Shown here: positions 53,925 to 63,175 of the stretch, piece by piece
Layout of the letters: each line of letters opens with the position of its first letter
How positions within the stretch are numbered: position 1 is the stretch's first letter
Origin: BQJU01 sp964015035
Lineage (GTDB): Bacteria; Bacteroidota; Bacteroidia; Chitinophagales; Saprospiraceae
Length of the DNA: 64,000 bases
Direction of reading: 5' to 3'
Assembly (NCBI GenBank): GCA_964015035.1
Contig: CAXHCA010000014.1
Coordinates: forward strand, 9,427-73,426
Program-made: the position numbers and the translations under genes
Notes under the pieces: model-generated
Seen by the model: the letters and a program-made list of their open reading frames with translations, nothing else
What the model was told of the DNA's origin: nothing
The model's database searches: none

Positions 53925-55955
53925 TCAGGCCTTCCAAAAACGGAGTAAGAGGATTTCGAAAGCCAGAAACGACAATGCCAGAATCAGACACCAACGCCAT
54001 AAAACAATGCCCTGACTGCGTTCAGCAATGATATTGGTAATGACGGAATTGTCGCTAGCCTTGATCACACTCACCACCTCACCTACAAAGTTTTGCAAAT
54101 CCTCTTCATTGTAGTAATTCAATACCGATTCTTTGCGATCGTAATTAAAGGCATAGTGATCCAAGGGCTCATTTTCAGCGAGGAATAACTGATAAAAACC
54201 CGCCTCGGGAATTTCATTATTTACCGTCAAAAAGACTTTTGAGCCAACCACCCGCTGTTCGGGAATAAACTCTTCGGTTTTGCCTTTTAACTTGTAGACG
54301 ATGTCTGCCCCCGTGCCTCTATGATCGGTCTCCAACACTTCGTCACGGCCAATAACATAGGCAATCGGCTTGCGGATGCCCGAAGAGATCGCCATTTTGT
54401 AGAGCATCGGAATAAAGATTTCCCCATTGCGTACCATGTCGCTATACTCGTCATTGATCGGTGCCGTGCAGAGATAGAGGTTTCCCTGGCCCGTTTGGTA
54501 TTTGAGCAGCAAGGGGTTGCCATCCCGATATGTGAGCAATTGCTCTCCTTTGCGATTGCTGTAATTGGTCACCCGAAAATTGCCGGTAGTAACCGGTAAC
54601 TTGAGGTTCTCATTTCTATTTTCAAAAACGCCATTAAAGACGAATTCATCTGTATTAATTCTGCCTACCCGACGCTCTTGCTGCTGGAATTCCAACAATT
54701 CATCAGCCGGAAAACTGGCCAGGAACGGTTGATAAGTTCCCACATTGGCATTGCGGTTGGGAAAAACCACTAGATTGCCTCCAGCCTTGACAAACTGCAA
54801 TAATTCAAAAGCCAACCCCGAAGAGATGGTCGTCAGTTCATTCACCACAATCATCTGGTAATTCGAAAACTGTGAATAATCCAGGTTGTTGCTATTGAGC
54901 GAAGTGAGTTTAAACGTATTGATTCCTGTAAAAGCCGCTTCCAGATAGCGATTGCGCTGCTGCTCATTGATCAACAGTACATTGATCTCTTCTGCCACTT
55001 TAAACGTAAAATAGTATTTATCATCAAACTGGATGGGATAGTCGGTAATGGCCAGTTCCGCATCTTGCCAACCTGTCTTTAAAATACTAATATTGACGGT
55101 ATCCAAAACAGAAGACTGTGCCGGAATGGCTAGGGTACCAACGGGCTTAGTTTCTTCATCCTGTCGGATAGTCATTCGAACATTGTCCATGTCTTCGTTG
55201 CTCAGGTTGCGCACCCTTACAATCAAAGCATTGGTTTGATTCATCATTTGCACCGGTGCTTCAAACCAGGCCGAATCGATACTGATGTTGCGTTCCTGTA
55301 CCGCTTGTAGCGGAATGAGGTTGATGGCCACGGTAGTATCTTGGTAATTTTGAATATCGGTAATGTTCTTCTGGAAATCAGAGATCACATAAGACACCAG
55401 GTTGTCAGCATTGCCATCGGAGAGGGCTTGTTCTTGACGAACCAGCACTTTCGACAATTCTTTGACGGCAGGGCTGGGTTTGATTTCATCAATCAAATTG
55501 AGGGCATCCTCCCGGCTCACCAGTCGTTGATGGCGTCCTTCAAAGTCATTGGTCAATATTTGAAATTCATCTTCTGGCTGGTAAGCTTCGACGATTTCAC
55601 GTGCTCGCTGTCGAGCTTTCTCTAACAAAGGAACATCCTGGCTAAGGGCATTCATACTAAAGGAATTATCCACAAAAATGGACACCGCCTTACTACCAAT
55701 TTTAACGTTCTTTTCAACAGGAATAAAGGGTTGGGCGAAAGCCAACACCAAGAACGCCAGCGCCAGTAGGCGCATCAACAAAACCAGTAGGTTTCTAAGT
55801 TTCGACCGAGCACTCGTTTCCTCTTTGACTTCCCGCAAGAAGCGCACATTGGTGAAGTACACCTTTTTAAATCTACGGAAATAGAAAAGGTGCAGAATGA
55901 TCGGTATAGCCAGTGCTGCGAGTGCGAATAAGAAGGTCGGGTATAAAAACTGCAT
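53925..55955 (-). CDS. BatA/von Willebrand A domain membrane protein
   Basis: The 676-aa protein begins with the BatA N-terminal signature (FLYPTFLFALAALAIPIILH ... LFYFRRFKKVYFTNVRFL) covering two helices (about 4-26 and 58-77). A vWA domain follows with the metal-site motif FVDNSFSMNA (DxSxS, about 90-99), then a long beta-rich periplasmic region with a second Rossmann-like part (MIVVNELTTISSGL; GGNLVVFPNRN). A C-terminal helix precedes LLLRFWKA. Such proteins are linked to aerotolerance-type Bat complexes or envelope stress, with function unproven. It starts the batA-like / GT-C-like / dihydroorotase-like run. Confidence 0.88.
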   Translation of the reverse strand: MQFLYPTFLFALAALAIPIILHLFYFRRFKKVYFTNVRFLREVKEETSARSKLRNLLVLLMRLLALAFLVLAFAQPFIPVEKNVKIGSKAVSIFVDNSFSMNALSQDVPLLEKARQRAREIVEAYQPEDEFQILTNDFEGRHQRLVSREDALNLIDEIKPSPAVKELSKVLVRQEQALSDGNADNLVSYVISDFQKNITDIQNYQDTTVAINLIPLQAVQERNISIDSAWFEAPVQMMNQTNALIVRVRNLSNEDMDNVRMTIRQDEETKPVGTLAIPAQSSVLDTVNISILKTGWQDAELAITDYPIQFDDKYYFTFKVAEEINVLLINEQQRNRYLEAAFTGINTFKLTSLNSNNLDYSQFSNYQMIVVNELTTISSGLAFELLQFVKAGGNLVVFPNRNANVGTYQPFLASFPADELLEFQQQERRVGRINTDEFVFNGVFENRNENLKLPVTTGNFRVTNYSNRKGEQLLTYRDGNPLLLKYQTGQGNLYLCTAPINDEYSDMVRNGEIFIPMLYKMAISSGIRKPIAYVIGRDEVLETDHRGTGADIVYKLKGKTEEFIPEQRVVGSKVFLTVNNEIPEAGFYQLFLAENEPLDHYAFNYDRKESVLNYYNEEDLQNFVGEVVSVIKASDNSVITNIIAERSQGIVLWRWCLILALSFLAFEILLLRFWKA

Positions 55956-56041
55956 TGTGCTCGCTTAATTTTTGCGGTAAAAGTAGTTTTGTGAGCAGAA
56001 CATATTGGAAGACTTCTGCTTTTGTCAGGCGCGAAGGCATC

Positions 56042-56210
56042 AGAGCATGTTTGGAGGTCGGATTTGCTGGCGAAAAGCATCATTTTTTTGGTGAAACAAG
56101 GCGTTTTTTGAAATGCATCTCGGCTGAGCCGAGACGGATAAGAAAAAGAACGATGTGTCATCAAAAAAGTGTTGTTTTGCAGCCCAAAGTTTGACCTCCA
56201 AACATGCTCT
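56042..56210. repeat. Palindromic repeat element E (169 bp, perfect 18-bp inverted termini)
   Basis: AGAGCATGTTTGGAGGTC (56042-56059) and GACCTCCAAACATGCTCT (56193-56210) are exact reverse complements. The centre contains CATCTCGGCTGAGCCGAGACGG. The left arm is nearly identical to that of element B, whereas the right arm is unlike any other copy. It sits in the 391-bp divergent gap between the BatA-like gene and queE; outside it the gap holds the queE -7 box and nothing else recognisable. Confidence 0.88.
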
Positions 56211-56309
56211 CAGACATTATATATACGCCTACCGCGCTATTTTGTTATAATTTTTGCTACAAATTTAGAGAAAGGCAAAAGTAAACAATTTATAGTGAAC
56301 CCAGACAAT

Positions 56310-56317
56310 TACCTTTG
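56310..56317 (+). promoter_or_regulatory. Candidate -7 element (TACCTTTG) for queE
   Basis: TACCTTTG fits TAnnTTTG exactly and is 29 bp upstream of the queE ATG. No TTTG is found at -33 (an ATTTA is in that position). Confidence 0.5.
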
Positions 56318-56346
56318 CAAGAGATCAAAGATTAGAAAATAGGGAC

Positions 56347-56985
56347 ATGGCGAAGTATAAAATCAAGGAAATATTTTACACCCTCCAAGGAGAAGGCGCC
56401 CAAAGTGGTCGTCCAGCAGTTTTTTGTCGATTCAGTGGCTGCAACCTATGGACGGGCAGAGAAGAAGACCGCCACAAGGCCATCTGCCAGTTTTGTGATA
56501 CCGACTTTTGGGGTACCGATGGGTTAAATGGAGGAAGATACACCGCTGCGGAATTGGCCGATAAAGTAGCCTCCTTGTGGCCCAATGCTGAATTACCAGG
56601 ACTCCCCTACGTTGTTTGTACCGGTGGCGAACCATTGTTACAACTTGATGCGCCAATGATTGCTGCCTTTCACCAAAAGGGTTTTGAAGTGGCCGTGGAA
56701 ACCAACGGGACAATCGAGCCGCCAAAGGGGGTAGATTGGGTATGCATGAGTCCGAAAGCCAATACTGAACTAAAAATTAAGGGAGGAGAGGAGCTTAAGC
56801 TGGTCTACCCACAACCCGGAGCAGAACCAGAGAAATATACACACCTGGATTTCTCCAATTTTTACCTCCAACCCATGGACGGTCCGGAAATTGAGCAAAA
56901 TACCCGCTTGACACTAGCGTATTGTTTAAAAAATCCAAAGTGGAAATTGAGCTTGCAGACGCATAAAATACTGAACATTCCGTAG
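56347..56985 (+). CDS. queE: 7-carboxy-7-deazaguanine synthase QueE
   Basis: QueE is a radical SAM enzyme that converts 6-carboxytetrahydropterin to 7-carboxy-7-deazaguanine in queuosine synthesis. The 212-aa protein has IFYTLQGEGAQSGRPAVFCR and the cluster motif with Cys32, Cys47 and Cys50. The CX14CX2C spacing is the enlarged loop typical of this QueE subtype rather than CX3CX2C. It also has VVCTGGEPLLQLD, VAVETNGTI and a C-terminal SLQTHKILNIP. queA of the same pathway is at 3.6 kb; queC/queD are not in the window. Confidence 0.96.
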   Translation: MAKYKIKEIFYTLQGEGAQSGRPAVFCRFSGCNLWTGREEDRHKAICQFCDTDFWGTDGLNGGRYTAAELADKVASLWPNAELPGLPYVVCTGGEPLLQLDAPMIAAFHQKGFEVAVETNGTIEPPKGVDWVCMSPKANTELKIKGGEELKLVYPQPGAEPEKYTHLDFSNFYLQPMDGPEIEQNTRLTLAYCLKNPKWKLSLQTHKILNIP

Positions 56986-57000
56986 TGGAATAAAAAAAGT

Positions 57001-57032
57001 GAGCTCTGTCGCTTTGAGAAAGGACAGAGCTC
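57001..57032 (+). terminator. Hairpin downstream of queE
   Basis: GAGCTCTGTC (57001-57010) pairs with GACAGAGCTC (57023-57032) around a 12-base loop, 15 bp past the queE stop. It is followed by CTTAAAAA rather than a T-run, so it is a weak or non-classical terminator. Confidence 0.5.
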
Positions 57033-57268
57033 CTTAAAAACGCGCTCTCTCTGATGTGAAAATTTATGTCTGGTTAAATAGACTTCGTAATTAGTGTCGG
57101 AAAATTAAGCAATTTTCATCAAGCAAACAACATTTTTTGTAAAATACCGTACATTTTTCGTAAAAATCGCTTGAATTATCTACCGCTCAAAATTAATGAC
57201 AAGTGAAAGGCTCAAAAGGTTGAATACATCCCTTTTTTTTCTTTCCTGTGCAAAATTAAAAAAAATTT

Positions 57269-57303
57269 AAAAAAACTACCTAACTCAACCAAGTAGTTTT
57301 TTT
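57269..57303 (+). terminator. Orphan intrinsic terminator
   Basis: AAAAAAACTAC (57269-57279) pairs perfectly with GTAGTTTTTTT (57293-57303), with a 13-base loop. The A-run and T-run make it bidirectional. It is 284 bp beyond queE, after another hairpin, so the transcript it ends is unknown. Confidence 0.7.
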
Positions 57304-57319
57304 CATTTGTTGTATAGAC

Positions 57320-57448
57320 ATGGAACAAGGGCCTCTTGCCGCAACAACTGACATATTTTCAGTAGAAGTTGAAATCAAGCGTCAAAATGTCTTTGGCATC
57401 GATTTTGTTCCCAATGAGGTAAGTCGACTTTTGTCGATTGCTCATTGA
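57320..57448 (+). CDS. Possible 42-aa small protein
   Basis: An ATG frame starts MEQGPLAATTDIFSVEVEIK and ends LLSIAH. It is not repetitive or AT-biased like its flanks and has a plausible soluble composition. It follows the orphan terminator at 57269-57303 and ends 72 bp before the protease gene. There is no recognisable promoter or homologue, so it could be chance. Confidence 0.2.
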   Translation: MEQGPLAATTDIFSVEVEIKRQNVFGIDFVPNEVSRLLSIAH

Positions 57449-57520
57449 GGGCAACATAAAAACCTAGTGGTTCTTTGACAAATTTCGTGGATTAGAATCA
57501 AAGGACGAAAAGTATAAACC

Positions 57521-58414
57521 ATGTCAGAAGGAAAATTCCTAATTGAAAAATATAAAAACGGTGGGCGGACCCTCCTGCTTTTCCTGGGAATGCTATTGAT
57601 GATGATCGGGCTGGGATACTTGTTTTTCGGCATCTCCGGGTTGGTTTGGGCTGGTGTATTGGGCATTATCGGGCTGTATGGTGGTTCTCGTATACCGGCC
57701 AAAATGGTTATGAAGATGCAGGGTGCTAGGCCTTTGTCTGACTATGAAGCACCTAACTTATCAAACCTGGTCCGCAGTCTTTCTGTGCAGGCAGGTCTGA
57801 GTAAAACTCCTAAACTGTATTTTATTAACAATAAGCAATTGAATGCCTTTGCAACCGGCAGCAAAAGTGATCCTGCTATTGCGGTCACCGAGGGAATCCT
57901 ACAGTTTCTCAACACGCGAGAATTAACTGGCGTATTGGCACATGAGATTAGCCACATTGCTAATAATGACCTGCATTTACAGCGGATGACCATGATTATA
58001 GGCCGGCTAACGCGCCTGTTCTCCATGATGGGCCAGATTCTGCTGTTGATTAATTTGCCATTGCTGTTGACCGAAATTGGAAGCATTTCCTGGTTGCCGA
58101 TCCTCTTGCTCATCTTTGCCCCTACATTAAGTACTATGATGATGCTGGCCATTTCCCGCACCCGGGAATTCGATGCCGACCTCAATGCAGCCCGCATTAC
58201 CCGCGACCCATTGGGACTGGCCCAGGCTCTGAATAAATTGAGTTATTACCAAAAGTTTTGGTTGCCCAACCTGACGGACAAGCTGATGCCCCGCTTTTTG
58301 CAAACCCACCCTACCCTCAAAGAGCGGATTCAGCGCTTGCGAAATTTGGCCCCCAAATACGAAAACCTAGCAAACTTTGATTATCGGCCGGTTTTTTATC
58401 ACAGTAGTTATTAG
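57521..58414 (+). CDS. htpX: HtpX-type M48 zinc metalloprotease
   Basis: HtpX is an inner-membrane protease in quality control of membrane proteins. The 297-aa protein has two N-terminal helices (about 17-35 and 38-55). The zinc motif HEISH is at 141-145 (LAHEISHIANNDL), with two further helices (about 168-184 and 190-210). The third ligand, Glu216, lies in SRTREFDADLNAARIT. A C-terminal FLQTHPTLKERIQRL completes the M48 pattern. It has its own transcript upstream of the 1502-aa T9SS gene. Confidence 0.93.
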   Translation: MSEGKFLIEKYKNGGRTLLLFLGMLLMMIGLGYLFFGISGLVWAGVLGIIGLYGGSRIPAKMVMKMQGARPLSDYEAPNLSNLVRSLSVQAGLSKTPKLYFINNKQLNAFATGSKSDPAIAVTEGILQFLNTRELTGVLAHEISHIANNDLHLQRMTMIIGRLTRLFSMMGQILLLINLPLLLTEIGSISWLPILLLIFAPTLSTMMMLAISRTREFDADLNAARITRDPLGLAQALNKLSYYQKFWLPNLTDKLMPRFLQTHPTLKERIQRLRNLAPKYENLANFDYRPVFYHSSY

Positions 58415-58589
58415 GACGGGGTAAGGGGTGTAGATTTTAACCTAGAGAACAGATAAGCCCCCTTCTGAAAAGTTTCTGTACTTATTTATTGGTTTGTCAG
58501 GCGGCTTTTTAAATTTATTCCGACAAATATTCCAGTAGCATCTTTTTTTTTAGGAAATTTAGGGTAAGAAAATCCAAATCAAATCTCAC

Positions 58590-61500
58590 ATGAAATTCAG
58601 GCTTACCCTTACTTTCACATTTCTGTACTTTGTAGTGCAGGCACAATTCAGTTTTTCGGATCGTAGCTTTATGCTGGCCAATCAAACCGTTAAAAGTGGC
58701 GCCCCCATTGGGGTGGTCGATATGAACGGAGACGGGCTGGATGACATTGTTCGACTAGACCAAACCCGCAATTTGAAGATCGACTATCAGGTGCCGGGCT
58801 TCAATTTTTCTGGTTACACTTATGGCAATTTGGTGGGCACTCAGTGGAGCCTCTGCGTAGCAGATGTGGATAACAATGGCTATAATGATGTGTTCACAGG
58901 AGGCGCCTACAATGGATTGAAGGTGCTAAAGGCCAATAGTGGTGGCAATGCCTATAACCTAACCACCATTTCCATCTTACCGATCTTCTTACAGGGATCT
59001 AATTTTGTGGATATCAACAACGATGGTGCCATTGACATCTTTGCCTGTCACGATGATGGTATCAGCCAGGCTTACGGCAATAATGGTTTTGGCAGCTTTG
59101 TCCTGGATGAAAACCTGATCAATCCAGAATCAACCGTTCCTTCCGATAATTCGGGCAACTATGGCTCCATTTGGACCGATTATGACAATGACGGTGATTT
59201 AGATCTGTACATTTCCAAGTGTCGCCTTGGGGTTAATGATCCGATGGATGGCCGAAGAATCAACCTGCTTTTTGAAAATGATGGCAACAATCAGTTTACT
59301 GATGTCGCTGAAGAAGTTGGCCTCCGCCCTCTCGGACAATCCTGGGCCACTGATTTTGCCGATATTGACAATGACGGTGACCTTGACGCTTTTGTGATCA
59401 ATCACGACATCAATGATAATTTATACATCAATAATGGCCAGGGGCAATTTCAGGACAATATCAATGCCTCCGGAATGCTGCCGGAACTCAATGCTGCCGG
59501 AGAAGGGATTCAGGTCAAATTTGCTGATTTTGACAATGATGGATTAGTGGATTTATTATACACTACCAATGGTTTTAACCACTGCTTGTTTCGCAACAAT
59601 GGCGATTATACTTTTACAAATTACGCCACAGCCTTCCCCACCACCGACCGCATTCACTCCGCCGCAGTAGGCGATTTGAATAATGACGGGTTTCTCGATG
59701 TCATTGCCGGTTTTGGCAATAGCTACAATGGTTACAACCCAAATGTGAGCGATAAATTATTTTTTAACAATGCCAATGACAACGGCTATTTAAAGGTCCA
59801 ATTGAATGGTGAAGCATCTAATCCCAATGGCATTGGAGCGCGCCTTGAACTTTATGGATCGTGGGGCATCCAGGTAAGAGAAGTGCGATCGGGAGAGAGT
59901 TATGGCATCATGACCTCCTTGACCCAACACTTTGGCATTGGATTGGCCCCAGCCATTGACAGTTTGCTGGTCAAGTGGCCAAGTGGCGTTGTAGATCGTG
60001 TCATCAACCCAACTCCAAACACCACGATTTCCATCACCGAAGGAAATTTCTGTACCTCTATCGTCGACTTTCAGGCGTCCATTGAAACGCTACTGGTCCA
60101 ATTTTCTGATGTGAGTACGGTGGGCGCCACCACTTGGAACTGGACCTTTGGAGATGGCTCTTCTTCTACGCAGGAAAATCCTACCCATGCTTACTCTACT
60201 CCTGGAGTGTATCAGGTATGCTTATCGGCTAGTGGTGCCTGTGGCAGTGGGGTAATTTGTAAAGAAATAAATGTAAGCTGCTCGATTCCGCAATCGGCTT
60301 TTGGCAATATTATCGATGACCATACGGTAGCCTTTGAAGATCAATCGACCAACTTCCCCGATGAATGGTTCTGGGATTTTGGCGATGGTACAACCTCCAA
60401 TGTAGCCAATCCGCTGCACGCCTTCCCGGAAGCGGGTTCTTACCTGGTATGTCTGACGGCCACCAACGAATGTGGCTCTGACCAAAGCTGTAACCTTATT
60501 ACGATCGGATGTGCCGGCGCCAGCGCCAGTTTCACCTATGATGCCAACGAATTTGAAGTAGAATTCGATGCAGAATCAACGATCGGTGGATTTGCCTGGC
60601 ATTGGGACTTTGGAGGCGGGGAAACAGATGAAGGGTCGGTTGTTACGCATACCTTTCCAGGACCTGGAACTTATCCGGTTTGTTTACAAATTACGACTAA
60701 TTGCGGTCCGCTGTTGTATTGCGAGGAAGTCGAAGTGACTTGTTCGCCCCCAGATGCCGAATTCCTCTATGCGGGTAATGAATTTAACTACAACTTTATC
60801 AGTGACCCCAATCCGGAAATCGACTTCTGGTTCTGGGAGTTTGGAGATGGGACCACTTCCAACTTTACCAACCCGCTACATACTTTCCCCATGCCGGGAG
60901 CATACGAAGTATGTTTAACCATTGGCAATGATTGTGGTATGTCGCAAACCTGTCAAACCATCAATGTAGCGTGTACACCTCCTCAAGCCAATTTCAACCT
61001 GACCACCAATGAGTTAATGCTTTCAGCTCATGATCTTTCGGCCCTCAATCCTACCGAATGGAATTGGGATTTTGGCGATGGCAATACATCAACTCAGCAA
61101 CACCCTCAATACAGTTATAGCCAACCCGGCACCTACGAAGTGTGCCTCACGGTAAGTGGTGATTGTGGCAGCACCGAAGTATGTGAATTCATTACGGTGA
61201 GTTGTGCAGCTCCAGAAGCCAACTTCTTTAGTGACCCCATTGACTTGCAATTAAACCTTGTCGACATTTCCACCAATGCCCCTACCGAATGGAGTTGGGA
61301 TTTTGGCGACGGTGAAACTTCTAATCAGCAGAGCCCAAGTCACATCTACGACGAGCCCGGCAGTTATGAAGTGTGTTTGACGGCCTCCAGTATTTGCGGC
61401 AGCTCAACATTTTGCCAAATGATCACGATTTCGTGTACGGCCCCGGGAGCAGGGTTTTCTTATGATAATAACCAATTGGCGATCAGCTTTACCGATCTTT

Positions 61501-63098
61501 CGGTCAATAACCCAACCCAATGGCAATGGACTTTTGGAGATGGCAGCACATCCACAATGGTCAATCCGCAACACAGTTATGCGGCCCCTGGTACTTATGA
61601 AGTTTGCCTGACGGTAAGCAGTATTTGCGGAAGCACACAAACGTGTGAAATGGTGACCGTGAGTTGCCAGGCACCAGCTGCTGGATTTGGCTTCAGCGCC
61701 AATGAATTAAACCTTTCCTTTAACGATAACTCTACCGGTATTGCGACTTCGTGGATGTGGACCTTTGGTGACGGTACCACCTCCAATCAAGCTGATCCAC
61801 AACATACCTACCAACTTCCCGGCAGCTATGAAGTCTGCCTCACGGTATCTAGTATTTGCGGAAGCACGCAAAGTTGTCAAACCATTAATGTGAGCTGTAC
61901 CCCTCCCGAAGCGGACTTTAACTTTACAACCAACGAACTGAATGTCAACCTAATAGATCAATCTCCGGGCACCCCTACCAGCTGGAGCTGGGTGATCAGT
62001 GATGGCACTACTTCCACTGCTCAAACCTTCATGTATACTTTCCCAACGCCAGGTACCTATGAAGTCTGTCTAACGGTTGGAAATATTTGTGGCAATACCA
62101 CCACATGTACCAATGTAACGGTGAGTTGTACGGCTCCTCAAGCGGCCTTTTCCACTACAACAAATGAATTAGAGGCCGCTTTCACCGATTTATCCACGGA
62201 AAATCCAACCTCCTGGCAATGGGACTTTGGCGACGGAACAATTTCTAGCGAGGCATCTCCGGCACATACCTATGCGCTTCCGGGGAATTATACCGTTTGT
62301 CTGACGGCCAGTTCGATTTGTGGCACCACCACCAGCTGTCAGGAAGTGATCGTCACTTGTCCGGCACCAATCGGTACATTCACAGATACGATCAGTGGCT
62401 TACAGGCTAACTTTAACGGCACCTCCCTTGATGAGGTTGACGACTGGGCCTGGGACTTTGGCGACGGTACAACCGGCACTGGACCAGAGGTAGAGCATAT
62501 CTACCCTGAGTCCGGAGACTATGAGGTGTGCCTGACCATCACCAACCTTTGTGGCAGCACGGAGTATTGCAAAACGATTACCATTAGCTGTTTGGCTCCA
62601 GAAGCGTTATTCTCTGTAAATGGCACTACCAACACACAAATCTTTATGGATGCCTCGCTCAATAATCCAACGTCCTGGCTGTGGGATTTTGGCGATGGCA
62701 ATACCTCAACGGAACAAGATCCGGTGCATACTTATGCCGCGGCAACATGGTATACCGTGTGCCTGATTGTTACCAACAACTGTGGCACAGACACCACTTG
62801 CACCAATATCATGGTAGTCAGTGATTTGGATGATCCGGCCCAACAAATTGGCATGACGATTAGCCCAAACCCAACCATCGATCAGGTGCAATTGGCGTAT
62901 CAATTGCCGATGAATGGTGATCTGCAATTGACCATTTACAACAGTCAGGGCCAACAGGTACAGCAGGAAAATTGGACCAGCCTTCAGCAACAAGCCAGTA
63001 AGTTGGTGGATCTATCTAACTTGCCCGGGGGTGTCTATCACTTCCTCTTGCGACACGAAGATGGTAGTTGGGGACTACAAAAAGTGGTCAAGATGTAG
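58590..63098 (+). CDS. Secreted FG-GAP/UnbV/12 x PKD protein with T9SS type A signal
   Basis: The 1502-aa protein has a signal peptide (MKFRLTLTFTFLYFVVQAQ) and seven FG-GAP/VCBS calcium-loop motifs between about 44 and 361 (for example DMNGDGLDD, DYDNDGDLD, DLNNDGFLD), enough for a seven-bladed beta-propeller. An ASPIC/UnbV domain follows (413-485: NGIGARLELYGSWGIQVREV, LLVKWPSGVVD). Twelve PKD repeats of about 77 aa (488-1411) share WxWDFGDGxxS and a cysteine-rich end (VCLT, CGS, C, VSC). A type A sorting domain closes the protein (1421-1502: ISPNPTIDQVQLAYQ, LPGGVYHFLL). It is exported by the T9SS and probably acts as an adhesin or glycan/protein binder. Confidence 0.93.
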   Translation: MKFRLTLTFTFLYFVVQAQFSFSDRSFMLANQTVKSGAPIGVVDMNGDGLDDIVRLDQTRNLKIDYQVPGFNFSGYTYGNLVGTQWSLCVADVDNNGYNDVFTGGAYNGLKVLKANSGGNAYNLTTISILPIFLQGSNFVDINNDGAIDIFACHDDGISQAYGNNGFGSFVLDENLINPESTVPSDNSGNYGSIWTDYDNDGDLDLYISKCRLGVNDPMDGRRINLLFENDGNNQFTDVAEEVGLRPLGQSWATDFADIDNDGDLDAFVINHDINDNLYINNGQGQFQDNINASGMLPELNAAGEGIQVKFADFDNDGLVDLLYTTNGFNHCLFRNNGDYTFTNYATAFPTTDRIHSAAVGDLNNDGFLDVIAGFGNSYNGYNPNVSDKLFFNNANDNGYLKVQLNGEASNPNGIGARLELYGSWGIQVREVRSGESYGIMTSLTQHFGIGLAPAIDSLLVKWPSGVVDRVINPTPNTTISITEGNFCTSIVDFQASIETLLVQFSDVSTVGATTWNWTFGDGSSSTQENPTHAYSTPGVYQVCLSASGACGSGVICKEINVSCSIPQSAFGNIIDDHTVAFEDQSTNFPDEWFWDFGDGTTSNVANPLHAFPEAGSYLVCLTATNECGSDQSCNLITIGCAGASASFTYDANEFEVEFDAESTIGGFAWHWDFGGGETDEGSVVTHTFPGPGTYPVCLQITTNCGPLLYCEEVEVTCSPPDAEFLYAGNEFNYNFISDPNPEIDFWFWEFGDGTTSNFTNPLHTFPMPGAYEVCLTIGNDCGMSQTCQTINVACTPPQANFNLTTNELMLSAHDLSALNPTEWNWDFGDGNTSTQQHPQYSYSQPGTYEVCLTVSGDCGSTEVCEFITVSCAAPEANFFSDPIDLQLNLVDISTNAPTEWSWDFGDGETSNQQSPSHIYDEPGSYEVCLTASSICGSSTFCQMITISCTAPGAGFSYDNNQLAISFTDLSVNNPTQWQWTFGDGSTSTMVNPQHSYAAPGTYEVCLTVSSICGSTQTCEMVTVSCQAPAAGFGFSANELNLSFNDNSTGIATSWMWTFGDGTTSNQADPQHTYQLPGSYEVCLTVSSICGSTQSCQTINVSCTPPEADFNFTTNELNVNLIDQSPGTPTSWSWVISDGTTSTAQTFMYTFPTPGTYEVCLTVGNICGNTTTCTNVTVSCTAPQAAFSTTTNELEAAFTDLSTENPTSWQWDFGDGTISSEASPAHTYALPGNYTVCLTASSICGTTTSCQEVIVTCPAPIGTFTDTISGLQANFNGTSLDEVDDWAWDFGDGTTGTGPEVEHIYPESGDYEVCLTITNLCGSTEYCKTITISCLAPEALFSVNGTTNTQIFMDASLNNPTSWLWDFGDGNTSTEQDPVHTYAAATWYTVCLIVTNNCGTDTTCTNIMVVSDLDDPAQQIGMTISPNPTIDQVQLAYQLPMNGDLQLTIYNSQGQQVQQENWTSLQQQASKLVDLSNLPGGVYHFLLRHEDGSWGLQKVVKM

Positions 63099-63132
63099 TA
63101 AAGGAAATTTTCTGTAGCCTTTTGCCGGGAAT

Positions 63133-63175
63133 GCCCCGTCTTAGAGATGCCGACATAGCATCTCTAAGACAGGGC
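63133..63175. terminator. Strong hairpin between convergent genes
   Basis: GCCCCGTCTTAGAGATGC (63133-63150) pairs with GCATCTCTAAGACAGGGC (63158-63175) with one mismatch and a 7-base loop. It lies 34 bp after the T9SS gene stop and 153 bp from the end of the cold-shock gene. It has no T-run but is long enough to end or protect a transcript from either side. Confidence 0.55.

Larger units (their letters stand above)
56986..57520. other. Long queE-htpX spacer
   Basis: This 535-bp gap holds the queE hairpin (57001-57032), a very AT-rich central part, a second strong terminator (57269-57303) not accounted for by any annotated gene, and a 42-codon open frame (57320-57448). The unexplained terminator hints at a small RNA or small protein gene between 57033 and 57268, but no family is recognised. 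Confidence 0.45.

Noticed and set aside
22872..56210. TA target-site duplication for the repeat elements
   Set aside because: TA flanks both ends only in element B. The other copies have TA/AA, AA/AG or TC/CA, so no consistent duplication can be claimed.
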